The position numbers and the translations under genes were made by a program. A stretch of DNA of 64,000 nt from an uncultured Eggerthellaceae bacterium (GTDB lineage: Bacteria > Actinomycetota > Coriobacteriia > Coriobacteriales > Eggerthellaceae), in NCBI GenBank assembly GCA_903789375.1, contig CAIFEB010000004.1, positions 1 to 64,000 on the forward strand, written 5' to 3'. Under the pieces are notes generated by a model. The model did no database searches, was not told the origin of the DNA, and saw nothing but the letters and a program-made list of their open reading frames with translations. Positions within the stretch are counted from its first letter, which is position 1; each line of letters opens with the position of its first letter. Shown in pieces: positions 1 to 8,686 of the stretch.

Positions 1-191
1 GCCCCGCGCAGCGCGAGCGTCGAGATGGCGCCCACGACGACCCACCAGTCGGCCGTCTCCACCGTCTCAAGCTCGTACGGGAGCTTGCGCTGGTCGATAT
101 AGCGCAGCTGCGCGCGCCCGTCGTCTCCGCGCACGAGCTCGATGGTGCGCGGCAGCCGTTCCATATGCAGTTCGAAAGGGTTGGTGCCCAT
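1..191 (-). CDS. mtnA: S-methyl-5-thioribose-1-phosphate isomerase, 5' part
   Basis: Only the first 63 codons lie in the window; the gene runs off the left edge. The peptide has the MtnA N-terminal pattern: a RTIELV stretch, a DQRKLPYE segment and an LRGA motif at the edge, where the family continues with PAIG. MtnA isomerises methylthioribose-1-phosphate to methylthioribulose-1-phosphate in the methionine salvage pathway. The ATG at 191 is preceded by AAGGAGG at a normal distance. The call rests on a short stretch, so another aIF-2B/MtnA-fold protein is not excluded. Confidence 0.72.
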   Translation of the reverse strand, partial: MGTNPFELHMERLPRTIELVRGDDGRAQLRYIDQRKLPYELETVETADWWVVVGAISTLALRG

Positions 192-214
192 ATCAGTCCT
201 CCTTGGTCGCATCC

Positions 215-220
215 ATTATA
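215..220 (-). promoter_or_regulatory. -10 box of the mtnA promoter
   Basis: A perfect TATAAT reads on the minus strand about 24 bases upstream of the mtnA start codon. No convincing -35 hexamer lies 16-18 bases further upstream, so the promoter is weak or activator-dependent, or the match is fortuitous. Confidence 0.4.
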
Positions 221-245
221 GAGGTTGCCGGCGCTATCGCCTTCC

Positions 246-273
246 TTGACATTTCCCGGCGCTCACCTAGGAT
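246..273 (+). promoter_or_regulatory. cysK promoter
   Basis: A consensus -35 TTGACA (246-251) is followed after 16 bases by TAGGAT (268-273). This is a sigma-70-like promoter about 85 bases upstream of cysK. The same TAGGAT with a 16-base spacer recurs at the hsmA-family promoter near 60.28 kb. Confidence 0.6.
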
Positions 274-357
274 TTCTAAGCAGACGGAACAACCGCGCGC
301 ACGGCCCGCCGCAAAGTGGGAACGCGCCGCGCCCGACCTCGATGGGAAGAAGCGACC

Positions 358-1287
<930 letters not shown>

Positions 1288-1347
1288 GGCGATTGCGGAT
1301 TCCCTCATGCCGTGCCCGACCGCACGGCGGATCAACCCGCACGCTGG

Positions 1348-1385
1348 AGGCCCGAGGGCGCAGCTCATACGTCCCCGGGCCTTTT
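1348..1385 (+). terminator. Rho-independent terminator after cysK
   Basis: AGGCCCG (1348-1354) pairs perfectly with CGGGCCT (1376-1382), and an inner GGG/CCC extends the stem. Four T residues (1382-1385) follow. Confidence 0.65.
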
Positions 1386-1680
1386 CCCTGTATGCGCCGC
1401 CCGAGCGGGCTGCGCCGGCGGCTGCGTCCTACTCGCAACGAGCGGGACCTTGCCAGGGCGTATGCAAGCATCCGAACGAGGGGAGAGATAAAGGGCGCTC
1501 GCTCCCACCGGCCCCCGTCGCCTGGACGCACGCGACCGCTCGCGCGCTTGGCGTTCGCACGCACATCACAACCCGATGGCAGACGGCGCGGCGCTCTCGC
1601 TGGTCGCGTGCGCTGTGCTATCATGCTCCTTAAATCCTAGTAAAGTATGGGCGATTAACGCCCCGACGAAGTGAGCGCCT
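1386..1680. other. Gene-free leader upstream of the Rrf2 regulator
   Basis: No coding signal is convincing here. The last 60 bases before the Rrf2 start are noticeably A+T-richer than the surroundings and contain CTATCATGC and CCTTAAATCCTAGTAAAGTATGG. This is a plausible promoter/operator zone for the Rrf2 gene, but no clear palindrome or well-spaced -35/-10 pair could be assigned. Confidence 0.35.
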
Positions 1681-2118
1681 ATGAAGATTTCTACGAAAGG
1701 CCTCTACGCCGTCAGGCTCATGCTGTACCTGACCGAGCGCGGCGAGGCGGGCCCGGTGTCGCTGAAGGAGATTTCGGACACCCAGCACATTTCCAAGAAG
1801 TACCTCGAGCAGATCACGCCGAGCCTGACGGCGGCCAAGCTGCTGCGCAGCGTGCGCGGCGCGCAGGGCGGCTACCGTCTGGCGCGCTCGGCGTCCAAAA
1901 TCACCGTCTACGACGTGCTGTCCGCTACCGAGGGCAGCGTGTCGCCGGTCAACTGCATCGAGAACGGCGAGCTGTCGTGCACCATGCCCGCGCCCTGCCT
2001 CGAGGCCAACATGTGGCGGGGGCTCGACCGCGTCGTGCACGACTATCTGGCCGGCATCACGTTGCAGCAGATCGTCGACCGCGAGTCGGCCATCGCCGCC
2101 GACAGCTACTCGATCTAG
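1681..2118 (+). CDS. Rrf2/IscR-family transcriptional regulator
   Basis: A 145-residue winged-helix protein of the Rrf2 family. The N-terminus (MKISTKGLYAVR) and the wing motif GAQGGYRLAR (60-69) are typical. Three cysteines, C92, C100 and C106, sit where IscR binds its [2Fe-2S] cluster (spacing X7 and X5 rather than X5 and X5), so it probably senses an iron-sulfur cluster or thiol state. Position between cysK and mnmA suggests control of sulfur or Fe-S metabolism. CymR-type cysteine regulators normally lack this cysteine triad, so IscR-like is the better label. An amidotransferase gene follows 10 bases downstream, implying co-transcription. Confidence 0.88.
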   Translation: MKISTKGLYAVRLMLYLTERGEAGPVSLKEISDTQHISKKYLEQITPSLTAAKLLRSVRGAQGGYRLARSASKITVYDVLSATEGSVSPVNCIENGELSCTMPAPCLEANMWRGLDRVVHDYLAGITLQQIVDRESAIAADSYSI

Positions 2119-2128
2119 AAGGACCGCC

Positions 2129-3052
2129 ATGGACGAAACTCCCTCCGCGCCCGCTGCCTCCGCACCCACCGGCGGGCAGGACGCCGCCGCTGCCACCTGC
2201 CCGCTTGCCGACGAGATGCTCACCGGGCGCCGGCCCGTCATCGGTATCGTCCCGACGCTTCTGCCCGAGCAGGACACGCTGCACATGCCCAACCGTTACG
2301 CCAACGCGGTCATCGCAGCCGGCGGCGCTCCCATCGTGCTGCCCCTGACAAACGACATCCATGTCTACGAGACGCTGTTTCCGCTGATGGACGGCTTCCT
2401 CCTGTCCGGCGGGCAGGACATCGACCCCGACCAGTACGGCGAGGCGCCCCAGTCGCCCAAGCTGAGCGAGTTCACACCGACGCGCGAGGAAGTCGAGTGC
2501 CTCATCCTGAGCTACGCGTACCGCTACGACGTACCGGCGCTCGGCATCTGCCGCGGCATGCAGATGATGAACGTGTACTTCGGCGGCACGCTGTACCTCG
2601 ATCTGGCCGACCAATTCGCGGGACACCGCCATGCGCACCTGGGAACGGTTGTCAACCACGCCCAGAAGAGCGACTACAGCAAGCCGACGCACTTCGTCGA
2701 CATCGTGCGCGCGTCCAAGCTCTACGACATCCTGGACACCGATCGGCTCGCCACCAATTCGATGCACCATCAGGGCGTGCGCGAGGTGGCGCCGCTCATG
2801 CGGCCCGCCGCCTACGGGCCCGACGGCCTGGTCGAGGCGATCGAGGTGCGCGACCGCACGTTCATCCTGGGCGTGCAGTGGCACCCCGAGTTCTTCGCGG
2901 GGAACAAGAGCATGGGATGCCTGTTCACACAGCTCATTATGGAGGCGGCCCGCGCCCGCGCAACCGGCCGCGCCGGGTCGGTGTGCCGGCTGTGCGCCGA
3001 CGACCTGGGGCTCGACCACGATGGAGAGGCCATGAGCGATGGCTTCGAATAA
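2129..3052 (+). CDS. Class I glutamine amidotransferase-like protein (PuuD/peptidase C26 family)
   Basis: A 307-residue cytoplasmic hydrolase of the gamma-glutamyl-GABA hydrolase (PuuD-like) group. The nucleophile elbow GICRGMQ places C141, and the catalytic His-Glu lies in VQWHPE (H252, E254). The DGFLLSGGQDIDP segment is typical of this family. A roughly 30-residue Ala/Pro-rich N-terminus is unusual. The C-terminus carries an extra CRLC segment. It overlaps the mnmA start by 14 bases, so translation is coupled. No polyamine genes surround it, so the physiological substrate (a gamma-glutamyl amide) is unknown. Confidence 0.88.
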   Translation: MDETPSAPAASAPTGGQDAAAATCPLADEMLTGRRPVIGIVPTLLPEQDTLHMPNRYANAVIAAGGAPIVLPLTNDIHVYETLFPLMDGFLLSGGQDIDPDQYGEAPQSPKLSEFTPTREEVECLILSYAYRYDVPALGICRGMQMMNVYFGGTLYLDLADQFAGHRHAHLGTVVNHAQKSDYSKPTHFVDIVRASKLYDILDTDRLATNSMHHQGVREVAPLMRPAAYGPDGLVEAIEVRDRTFILGVQWHPEFFAGNKSMGCLFTQLIMEAARARATGRAGSVCRLCADDLGLDHDGEAMSDGFE

Positions 3053-4187
3053 CGCATCCGCGCACGCGGAAGCCGCCCTGTCCGGTGCGCATCCCCGGGC
3101 GCTTGCGGCCATGTCGGGCGGGGTCGACAGCTCGGTAGCGGCGTATCTGCTGACTGACCAGGGCTTCGAAACCGAAGGCGTCACGCTCAAGCTGTTCGAG
3201 AACGAGGATGCGTGCCTCGCCTCGTCGCGCGTGTGCTGCTCGCTCAAGGACGCCGAGGAGGCGCGGCAGGTGTGCCTGACGCTCGGCATCCCGCATTTCG
3301 TATACAACTTCACGCGCACGTTCAACCACGACGTCATCGACCGGTTCTGCGACGGCTACCTTGCGGGTGAAACGCCCAACCCGTGCATCGACTGCAACCG
3401 CTACGTCAAGTTCGCCGCACTTCAGCAGCGCCGGCGCGAGCTGGGCTACGACTACGTCGCCACCGGCCACTACGCGAGGCGCGCCTTCGACGAGGAGACG
3501 GGGCGCTATCTTCTGCTCAAAGGACGCGACGCCAACAAGGACCAGAGCTACGTGCTGTTCCACCTGACGCAGGACACGCTCGCGCACATGCTGTTTCCGC
3601 TCGGCGAGCTGACGAAACCCGAGGTGCGCGCCATCGCCGCACGTCAGGGGTTCATCAACGCGAACAAGCCCGAAAGCCAGGACATCTGCTTCGTGCCCGA
3701 CGGCGACTACGCGACGTTCATCGGGAAGCGGCGCGGCACGGCGTTTCCGCCCGGCGACATCGTCGACCGCGCGGGGCACGTGCTCGGGCGGCATCGCGGG
3801 CTCATCCACTACACCGTGGGACAGCGCAAGGGCATCGGCGTGGCCGCGCGTGAGCCTTTGTACGTGTGCGCGAAGGATGCTGAGCGCAACCTTCTGGTCG
3901 TGGGAACGGACGCCGAGACCCGCTGCACGGGCGTCGTCGTGCGCGACGTCAACCTCATCGCGCTGGCGGAGCTTTCCGGCCCCGTGCGCTGCGAGGTGAA
4001 GACCCACTACCGCCAGACGGCGCGGCCCGCCGTCGTCACGCCGCGCGAAGACGGCGGCGCGACCATCGCGTTCGACGAGCCCCAGCGCGCCTGCGCCCCC
4101 GGTCAGGCCGCCGTTTTTTACCAGGGCGACGTCGTCGTGGGCGGCGGCACGATCGAGAGCGTGCAGGGGCTCGGCGCGGGCTGCTAG
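3039..4187 (+). CDS. mnmA: tRNA-specific 2-thiouridylase MnmA
   Basis: A 382-residue enzyme that adenylates U34 of Glu, Gln and Lys tRNAs and installs the 2-thio group. The PP-loop SGGVDSS is at 26-32. The two catalytic cysteines are C116 in NPCIDCN and C217 in SQDICFV. Start at ATG 3039 lies inside the preceding amidotransferase gene. Many bacteria have iscS beside an Rrf2 regulator and mnmA, but here the sulfur-donating cysteine desulfurase is absent from the cluster and must be encoded elsewhere. Full family length with no truncation. Confidence 0.95.
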   Translation: MASNNASAHAEAALSGAHPRALAAMSGGVDSSVAAYLLTDQGFETEGVTLKLFENEDACLASSRVCCSLKDAEEARQVCLTLGIPHFVYNFTRTFNHDVIDRFCDGYLAGETPNPCIDCNRYVKFAALQQRRRELGYDYVATGHYARRAFDEETGRYLLLKGRDANKDQSYVLFHLTQDTLAHMLFPLGELTKPEVRAIAARQGFINANKPESQDICFVPDGDYATFIGKRRGTAFPPGDIVDRAGHVLGRHRGLIHYTVGQRKGIGVAAREPLYVCAKDAERNLLVVGTDAETRCTGVVVRDVNLIALAELSGPVRCEVKTHYRQTARPAVVTPREDGGATIAFDEPQRACAPGQAAVFYQGDVVVGGGTIESVQGLGAGC

Positions 4188-4206
4188 CAAAGCGCCGTAC
4201 GCCTAA

Positions 4207-4231
4207 GGGCGAGGCAGGCAGCGTCTCGCCC
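4207..4231. terminator. Possible terminator hairpin between mnmA and luxR
   Basis: GGGCGAG (4207-4213) pairs perfectly with CTCGCCC (4225-4231) between two convergent genes. There is no T-run on either side, so termination is inferred only from position. Confidence 0.35.
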
Positions 4232-4308
4232 GATGCGAGCCGCGCACGCAGCATCCTCCCATCAGCGCGGAGGCCGTCGACAACCACTCGGGTGCTGGGC
4301 ACAATCCG

Positions 4309-5790
4309 CTAGCGCGCCGCCCCGCCAGTCGCACCGTTTTCCTGAAGACCGTCGATGCCGAGCACTTCGAACAGCTCCTCGCGCGAATGGATGCCGAACT
4401 TCTGGTAGATATGGCGCACATGCGCCTTCGCAGTGCCGTTGGCGATGTAAAGCTCGTGCTCGATCATGCTCACCGTCTTATGCTGCGCGAGCAGGATGAG
4501 TACCTCGGTCTCGCGCGAGGTGAGTCCGAACTGCTTCGCGAGCAGCTCGCACCGGTCGACGATCTCCTGTTTGCGCACCATACCGTTCTCCTCGAGTCCG
4601 GACTCGAGGAACGCCGCACCCCAGCGATTGCCCTGTTCCTTCTGCGACAGCATGAGGAACGTCCCCATCATCACCGCCACGATAGCGATGCCGATGGCGA
4701 TCGTCGTACCCTGCACGGATCCCACTTGAATGAGCCCTCCGTACTCGTAGACGCATCGTCCCAAGAACATGAACACGAGCCTCAAGCTGCGCTCCATTCC
4801 GAACAGCCACACAGCCGACACTCCGTAGCGATAGCACAGGTTGCTGCAGAGCACCATGATGAGAATGCTGAACGCCGTGTATCCGCCGGCGACGCAGTAC
4901 CCGCTGATCTGGTCGTCCGCGAACCCGAGCGCCGATATGAGAAACAGCGCCACAACGGTGAGCGGCAGCGCGAGCCGGCACAGGCTGTTGAAGTCGAACC
5001 GCTCGCGGTGCACCGAAACTCCGATGATCACGATGACGGCGACGACGAACGTCCCCGGTGACGAGTGAGGACCGAACAGACCGTTGTACGCGCTTGACTC
5101 GATGATGCCGTACGAGAATGCGTAGAACGCCATGAGCAACATGATCATCCAGGGAACCGAAATGCTCACCCATGACGACTGCGGTCGCTCCCCTTCGGGC
5201 ACGACTTGGAACCCCTTACGCGCGCAAACGAGCGACACGATGGGCAGGATAGCCGTCAGCACGAACAGCCAGGGAAGCTTGAATCCCATGTACACATAGA
5301 TGATGATCGCCCCCGCCGCGAGCGAGGCGGCATAGTAGAGCGTCACGCGAATGGGATTGAGACAGCCGTACAGCTCGCTCCAGATGAGGATAATGAGCCC
5401 CAGACCCAAGCCACCCGTCACCGATGCCGGGACGCTCAGCGGTGCCGACAAACTTGGATCGAAGAACGACACGAACAGCATGACCGTCGAAGCCACCATG
5501 AGCACGCCGCATACGATGAACAGCCAACGCTTTCGATACAGCGGGCCGATCCGCCGCGCGCACAGGACGAATGCGGACATCTCGATGACCGCCGTGAAAT
5601 CAAACAGGTCGCGTGATTCGAGCGTAGCCATGGGAAAACCGACGAACGAACCGACGAACGTTATCTCGATCCACGCGCGGTACACTCCGAGTCCCAGAAA
5701 GACCACGGGTATCTGCACAAGCAGCCCCGCCAGCGCATGAAGGTTCGCAGAACCGACGACGCGTCTTCCTTCAGACGCTCCCGCACCCAC
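4309..5790 (-). CDS. LuxR-family regulator with multi-span membrane domain
   Basis: About 493 residues. Roughly the first 390 form a string of about 12 hydrophobic segments. The C-terminal 70 or so carry a LuxR/GerE helix-turn-helix: FGLTSRETEVLILLAQ, then GTAKAHVRHIYQKFGIHSREEL. Such membrane-bound LuxR proteins are expanded in Eggerthellaceae, usually beside a redox enzyme gene. Here it is divergent from the Tat flavin reductase at 6155, which it probably controls. The GTG at 5790 is chosen because AAGGGGGAA lies just upstream. An ATG at 5847 in the same frame would add 19 residues with no ribosome-binding site. Ligand unknown. Confidence 0.87.
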   Translation of the reverse strand: MGAGASEGRRVVGSANLHALAGLLVQIPVVFLGLGVYRAWIEITFVGSFVGFPMATLESRDLFDFTAVIEMSAFVLCARRIGPLYRKRWLFIVCGVLMVASTVMLFVSFFDPSLSAPLSVPASVTGGLGLGLIILIWSELYGCLNPIRVTLYYAASLAAGAIIIYVYMGFKLPWLFVLTAILPIVSLVCARKGFQVVPEGERPQSSWVSISVPWMIMLLMAFYAFSYGIIESSAYNGLFGPHSSPGTFVVAVIVIIGVSVHRERFDFNSLCRLALPLTVVALFLISALGFADDQISGYCVAGGYTAFSILIMVLCSNLCYRYGVSAVWLFGMERSLRLVFMFLGRCVYEYGGLIQVGSVQGTTIAIGIAIVAVMMGTFLMLSQKEQGNRWGAAFLESGLEENGMVRKQEIVDRCELLAKQFGLTSRETEVLILLAQHKTVSMIEHELYIANGTAKAHVRHIYQKFGIHSREELFEVLGIDGLQENGATGGAAR

Positions 5791-6154
5791 TTGTTCCCCC
5801 TTGAAATTCGCCGCGCGCCCTCGTCCCCTCGATTGGCATCGCGGCATCCCTGTGGTTATTCTAGAGTAAACCCTGCCTGTCCGCAGAGCGACACCGTGAA
5901 TCCATGTTCGCTCTTTTCCCTGGTCATAAGGGGGTTATTTGAAGGGGTTACGGAAATAGTCCCCCGTTTGCCGGGAAAAGTCGATGCAATCTCCCATTTG
6001 TGTAGATACCGTGAAGCTCGCAGATGGCACGCGGAACCCGCCGATCGGCACCGCCGCACGCATGAAGGAGAGCATGCTGCGAGCCATGCCGATATGCCCG
6101 GCTCCGTTTGCCCGAAGGGATGAAATGGGGATTTCGAAGGAAAGGTCGGACACC
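5791..6154. promoter_or_regulatory. Divergent regulatory region, luxR / flavin reductase
   Basis: This 364-base gap must hold both promoters. A minus-strand TAGAAT (5858-5863) lies about 70 bases before the luxR start, without a clear -35. Around 5928-5955 there are two head-to-tail copies of AGGGG(G)TTA, followed by a C-rich CCCCC block, in a locally A+T-richer stretch. This is a reasonable candidate operator for the adjacent regulator. No open frame here looks real. Confidence 0.4.
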
Positions 6155-7798
6155 ATGAGCAAGGAACTATCTCGTCGCGACATGCTCAAGTTCAGCGGCA
6201 TCGCAGCCGCGAGCATTGCGGGCGCATCGATGCTCGCAGGATGCGGGTCGAAGAAATCGAGCGGCAAGCAGGCAAGCTCCGCATCGTCGTCGCAGTCGAA
6301 GACAACGGCAGCGGGCCATGAACGCTCAGGGTTGCCGAGCTTCCTCGAGAAGCCGGCGGAGATTACCGACATCAAGAGCACGAAGGACTACGACGTCGTT
6401 ATCGTGGGCGCCGGCGCGGCGGGCATTCCCGCAGCCATCACGGCAAAGGAAGCGGGGGCGTCGGTCGCCGTCATCCAAAAGGAGAGCACGGCGATTTCGC
6501 AGGGAAACACGGCAACGGGCATCCTGCTCGACCAATCTGACCCGGCGGGTGTCGAAGCGGTCGTCTCCACGCTCCTGGCGAAGCACGAGTACCGCGCTAA
6601 ACGCGAGCAAATCGAACTGTGGGCGAAGAACTCAGGCGAAGCCATCACCTGGCTGTACGGCATAGCGCAGGAAGTGGGCGCACAGGTTTCCGACACCACG
6701 GCGAAATGGACCTCCGGCATCAAAACGGTCAACGGCTACAGCATGGGGTACCTGTCGATCGATTTCGGGCCCAAGCCGTACAACACCGGCGACGGCATGC
6801 GCGCCCTCGCACAGTACGCCGCCGACAAAGGCGTCGACTTCTTCTATTCAACCGAAGCCAAACAGCTGGTCGGCGACTCGTCCGGCATCACCGGCGTCAT
6901 AGCGAAGGGCTCCGACGGCAACATCAAGTTCACAGCGAAGAAGGGCGTCATTCTGGCAACTGGCGACTACCAGAACGACGATGAAATGGTGAACTACTAC
7001 CTGCCCGACTTGAAGAACCTCGGCCGCAAGCAGACGAACAAAACGGGCGACGGACACAAGATGGCTATCTGGGCAGGCGGCGCCATGGAGGACATCGGTC
7101 ACACGAAGATGCTCCACGACTTCGACGGCGGCCCGGGATCGATGTGCGATATGCCCTTCCTCGCCGTCAAGATGAACGGGACGCGCTTCTGCGACGAAAC
7201 CTGCGGCATGTCCATCATGAATAACTACCTGCGCAGCGCCGACGACCAGGGCAACTACTGCCAGATCTTCGATGCGAACTACATGGACACGGCGGCGTCG
7301 TACCCCGGGAAGCTCGTCGACCCCGAAGGCATGAAGATGTACATGCCCGAAGAGCCCGGCGAGAAAAAAGGCGTCTACGAAGGACAGATCGCCACATTCA
7401 AAGCCGATACCCTCGAGGAGCTGGCAGGCAAGCTGGGCATCACCGATGCCGCGGCGTTCAAGAAGACGGTCGAGCGGTACAACGAGCTTGCCGCATCCGG
7501 AACCGACGATGACTTCGGCAAGCCGGGGAAGTTCCTTGCCCCCATCGACACAGCGCCGTTCTACGGTATCCACCGCCATGTGCGCGTGTCCGCCATCGTG
7601 TCGGGAGTCAACGTCAACGAGCATATGCAGGTGCTCAAAGACGGAACACAGGATCCGATTCCCGGACTGTTCGCCATCGGCAACACGGCGGGCAATTTCT
7701 TCTGCGGCGTTGACTACACCATGTGGATGCCGGGTCTCTCACTTGGACGCGCCCATACGCAGGGCTACGTGACCGGCAAGTACGTCGCCGGACTGTAG
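6155..7798 (+). CDS. Tat-exported FAD-dependent reductase (fumarate reductase/flavocytochrome c-like)
   Basis: A 547-residue extracytoplasmic flavoprotein. A twin-arginine signal SRRDMLKF (6-13) runs into a lipobox LAGC with C30, so it is probably a Tat-exported lipoprotein. A Ser/Lys-rich linker follows, then the FAD dinucleotide fold VIVGAGAAGIPAA (about 83-95). The C-terminal half has the FAD-closing GLFAIGNTAG pattern of the fumarate reductase/succinate dehydrogenase flavoprotein family. No haem motif is in this protein; the haems are on the next gene. Together they resemble the flavin reductase plus cytochrome pairs with which Eggerthellaceae reduce fumarate analogues or xenobiotics. Substrate cannot be deduced. 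The ATG at 6155 follows AAGGAAAGG; upstream in-frame starts lack support. Confidence 0.88.
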   Translation: MSKELSRRDMLKFSGIAAASIAGASMLAGCGSKKSSGKQASSASSSQSKTTAAGHERSGLPSFLEKPAEITDIKSTKDYDVVIVGAGAAGIPAAITAKEAGASVAVIQKESTAISQGNTATGILLDQSDPAGVEAVVSTLLAKHEYRAKREQIELWAKNSGEAITWLYGIAQEVGAQVSDTTAKWTSGIKTVNGYSMGYLSIDFGPKPYNTGDGMRALAQYAADKGVDFFYSTEAKQLVGDSSGITGVIAKGSDGNIKFTAKKGVILATGDYQNDDEMVNYYLPDLKNLGRKQTNKTGDGHKMAIWAGGAMEDIGHTKMLHDFDGGPGSMCDMPFLAVKMNGTRFCDETCGMSIMNNYLRSADDQGNYCQIFDANYMDTAASYPGKLVDPEGMKMYMPEEPGEKKGVYEGQIATFKADTLEELAGKLGITDAAAFKKTVERYNELAASGTDDDFGKPGKFLAPIDTAPFYGIHRHVRVSAIVSGVNVNEHMQVLKDGTQDPIPGLFAIGNTAGNFFCGVDYTMWMPGLSLGRAHTQGYVTGKYVAGL

Positions 7799-7817
7799 GC
7801 TCTTTACACCCCTACCC

Positions 7818-7856
7818 GGAAGCCGGGCGGTTCGCCCTCACGCACGTCCGGCTTCC
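7818..7856 (+). other. Intercistronic hairpin between reductase and cytochrome
   Basis: GGAAGCCGG (7818-7826) pairs perfectly with CCGGCTTCC (7848-7856). It ends 16 bases before the cytochrome Shine-Dalgarno and has no T-run. It may stabilise or partly attenuate the operon mRNA; the role is inferred. Confidence 0.4.
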
Positions 7857-7882
7857 CGCGAATGCTCTCATCAGGAGATGAA

Positions 7883-8575
7883 ATGAACAGCACCGATACC
7901 GCCGGCGAAACGACGCCGGCACCCAAGAGGAAGGGAAAGAAAGGCATCGTCATCGGCATCGTCGTCGCCGTCATCGTCGTGGTTGGCATAGGCTTCTGGG
8001 CGTGGCACAACACGCCGGGTTTCTGCAACGCCTTCTGCCATTCGCCCATGGACCCGTACCTTCAAACTTACGAAGCGCAGTCCGGCACGCCGGCTACGGA
8101 CAAGTACGGCCACGACGTCTCCAACGGAAGCGCGATGCTCGCCGTCACCCATCGCGAGGCGAACGTCGGATGCCTTGGCTGCCACGTTCCCACAACCAGT
8201 CAGCAGATTGCCGAAGTTCAGGAGGCCATCACCGGAGACTACTACGACCCCATCCCGGAGAAGACGATAAAGACGCTCATGGAGAACTCGGACCAGGCGT
8301 CCACCGACGAAGCAACGTTCTGTTTGAAGAGCGGATGCCATGCCGATGAGTCGGGTACGGAAATCACCTCGCACGAGCAGCTGGAGCAGGCGACTGCGAA
8401 CCTTGCGTTCAATCCGCACGATACCCATCACGGTGCCATCGACTGCAGCAACTGCCACAAGTCGCATCGCGCTTCGGTGATGTACTGCACGCAATGCCAC
8501 AGCGAAGCCGCCGCTTCGATGCCCGACGGATGGGTCGACTACACCACCGGACAGAAGCTCGGACAAGCAGCGTAA
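7883..8575 (+). CDS. Membrane-anchored multihaem cytochrome c (NapC/NrfH or cytochrome c3-like)
   Basis: A 230-residue protein with a lysine-rich N-terminus, one membrane anchor (about 21-41) and an exported haem domain. Five putative haem sites are visible. Three are canonical: CLGCH (97-101), CSNCH (188-192) and CTQCH (202-206). Two are expanded: CNAFCH (48-53, CX3CH) and CLKSGCH (147-153, CX4CH). It would carry electrons from menaquinol to the flavoprotein encoded just upstream. The ATG at 7883 has AGGAGAT in front; an ATG seven codons earlier is less well placed. A strong terminator follows, closing the two-gene operon. Confidence 0.88.
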   Translation: MNSTDTAGETTPAPKRKGKKGIVIGIVVAVIVVVGIGFWAWHNTPGFCNAFCHSPMDPYLQTYEAQSGTPATDKYGHDVSNGSAMLAVTHREANVGCLGCHVPTTSQQIAEVQEAITGDYYDPIPEKTIKTLMENSDQASTDEATFCLKSGCHADESGTEITSHEQLEQATANLAFNPHDTHHGAIDCSNCHKSHRASVMYCTQCHSEAAASMPDGWVDYTTGQKLGQAA

Positions 8576-8610
8576 ACGCATCCACCGCATACCGGATCGA
8601 GTCCGACAAA

Positions 8611-8645
8611 AACAGCCGCCTGCAACATTGCAAGGCGGCTGTTTT
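8611..8645 (+). terminator. Rho-independent terminator after the cytochrome gene
   Basis: AACAGCCGCCT (8611-8621) pairs with AGGCGGCTGTT (8633-8643) and a TTTT tail follows. The A-rich left flank lets it also serve the converging minus-strand gene at 8687. Confidence 0.88.
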
Positions 8646-8686
8646 CTGCTGGGCGACGTCAACAGCGCCCAGCCCTGCTCGGACTG

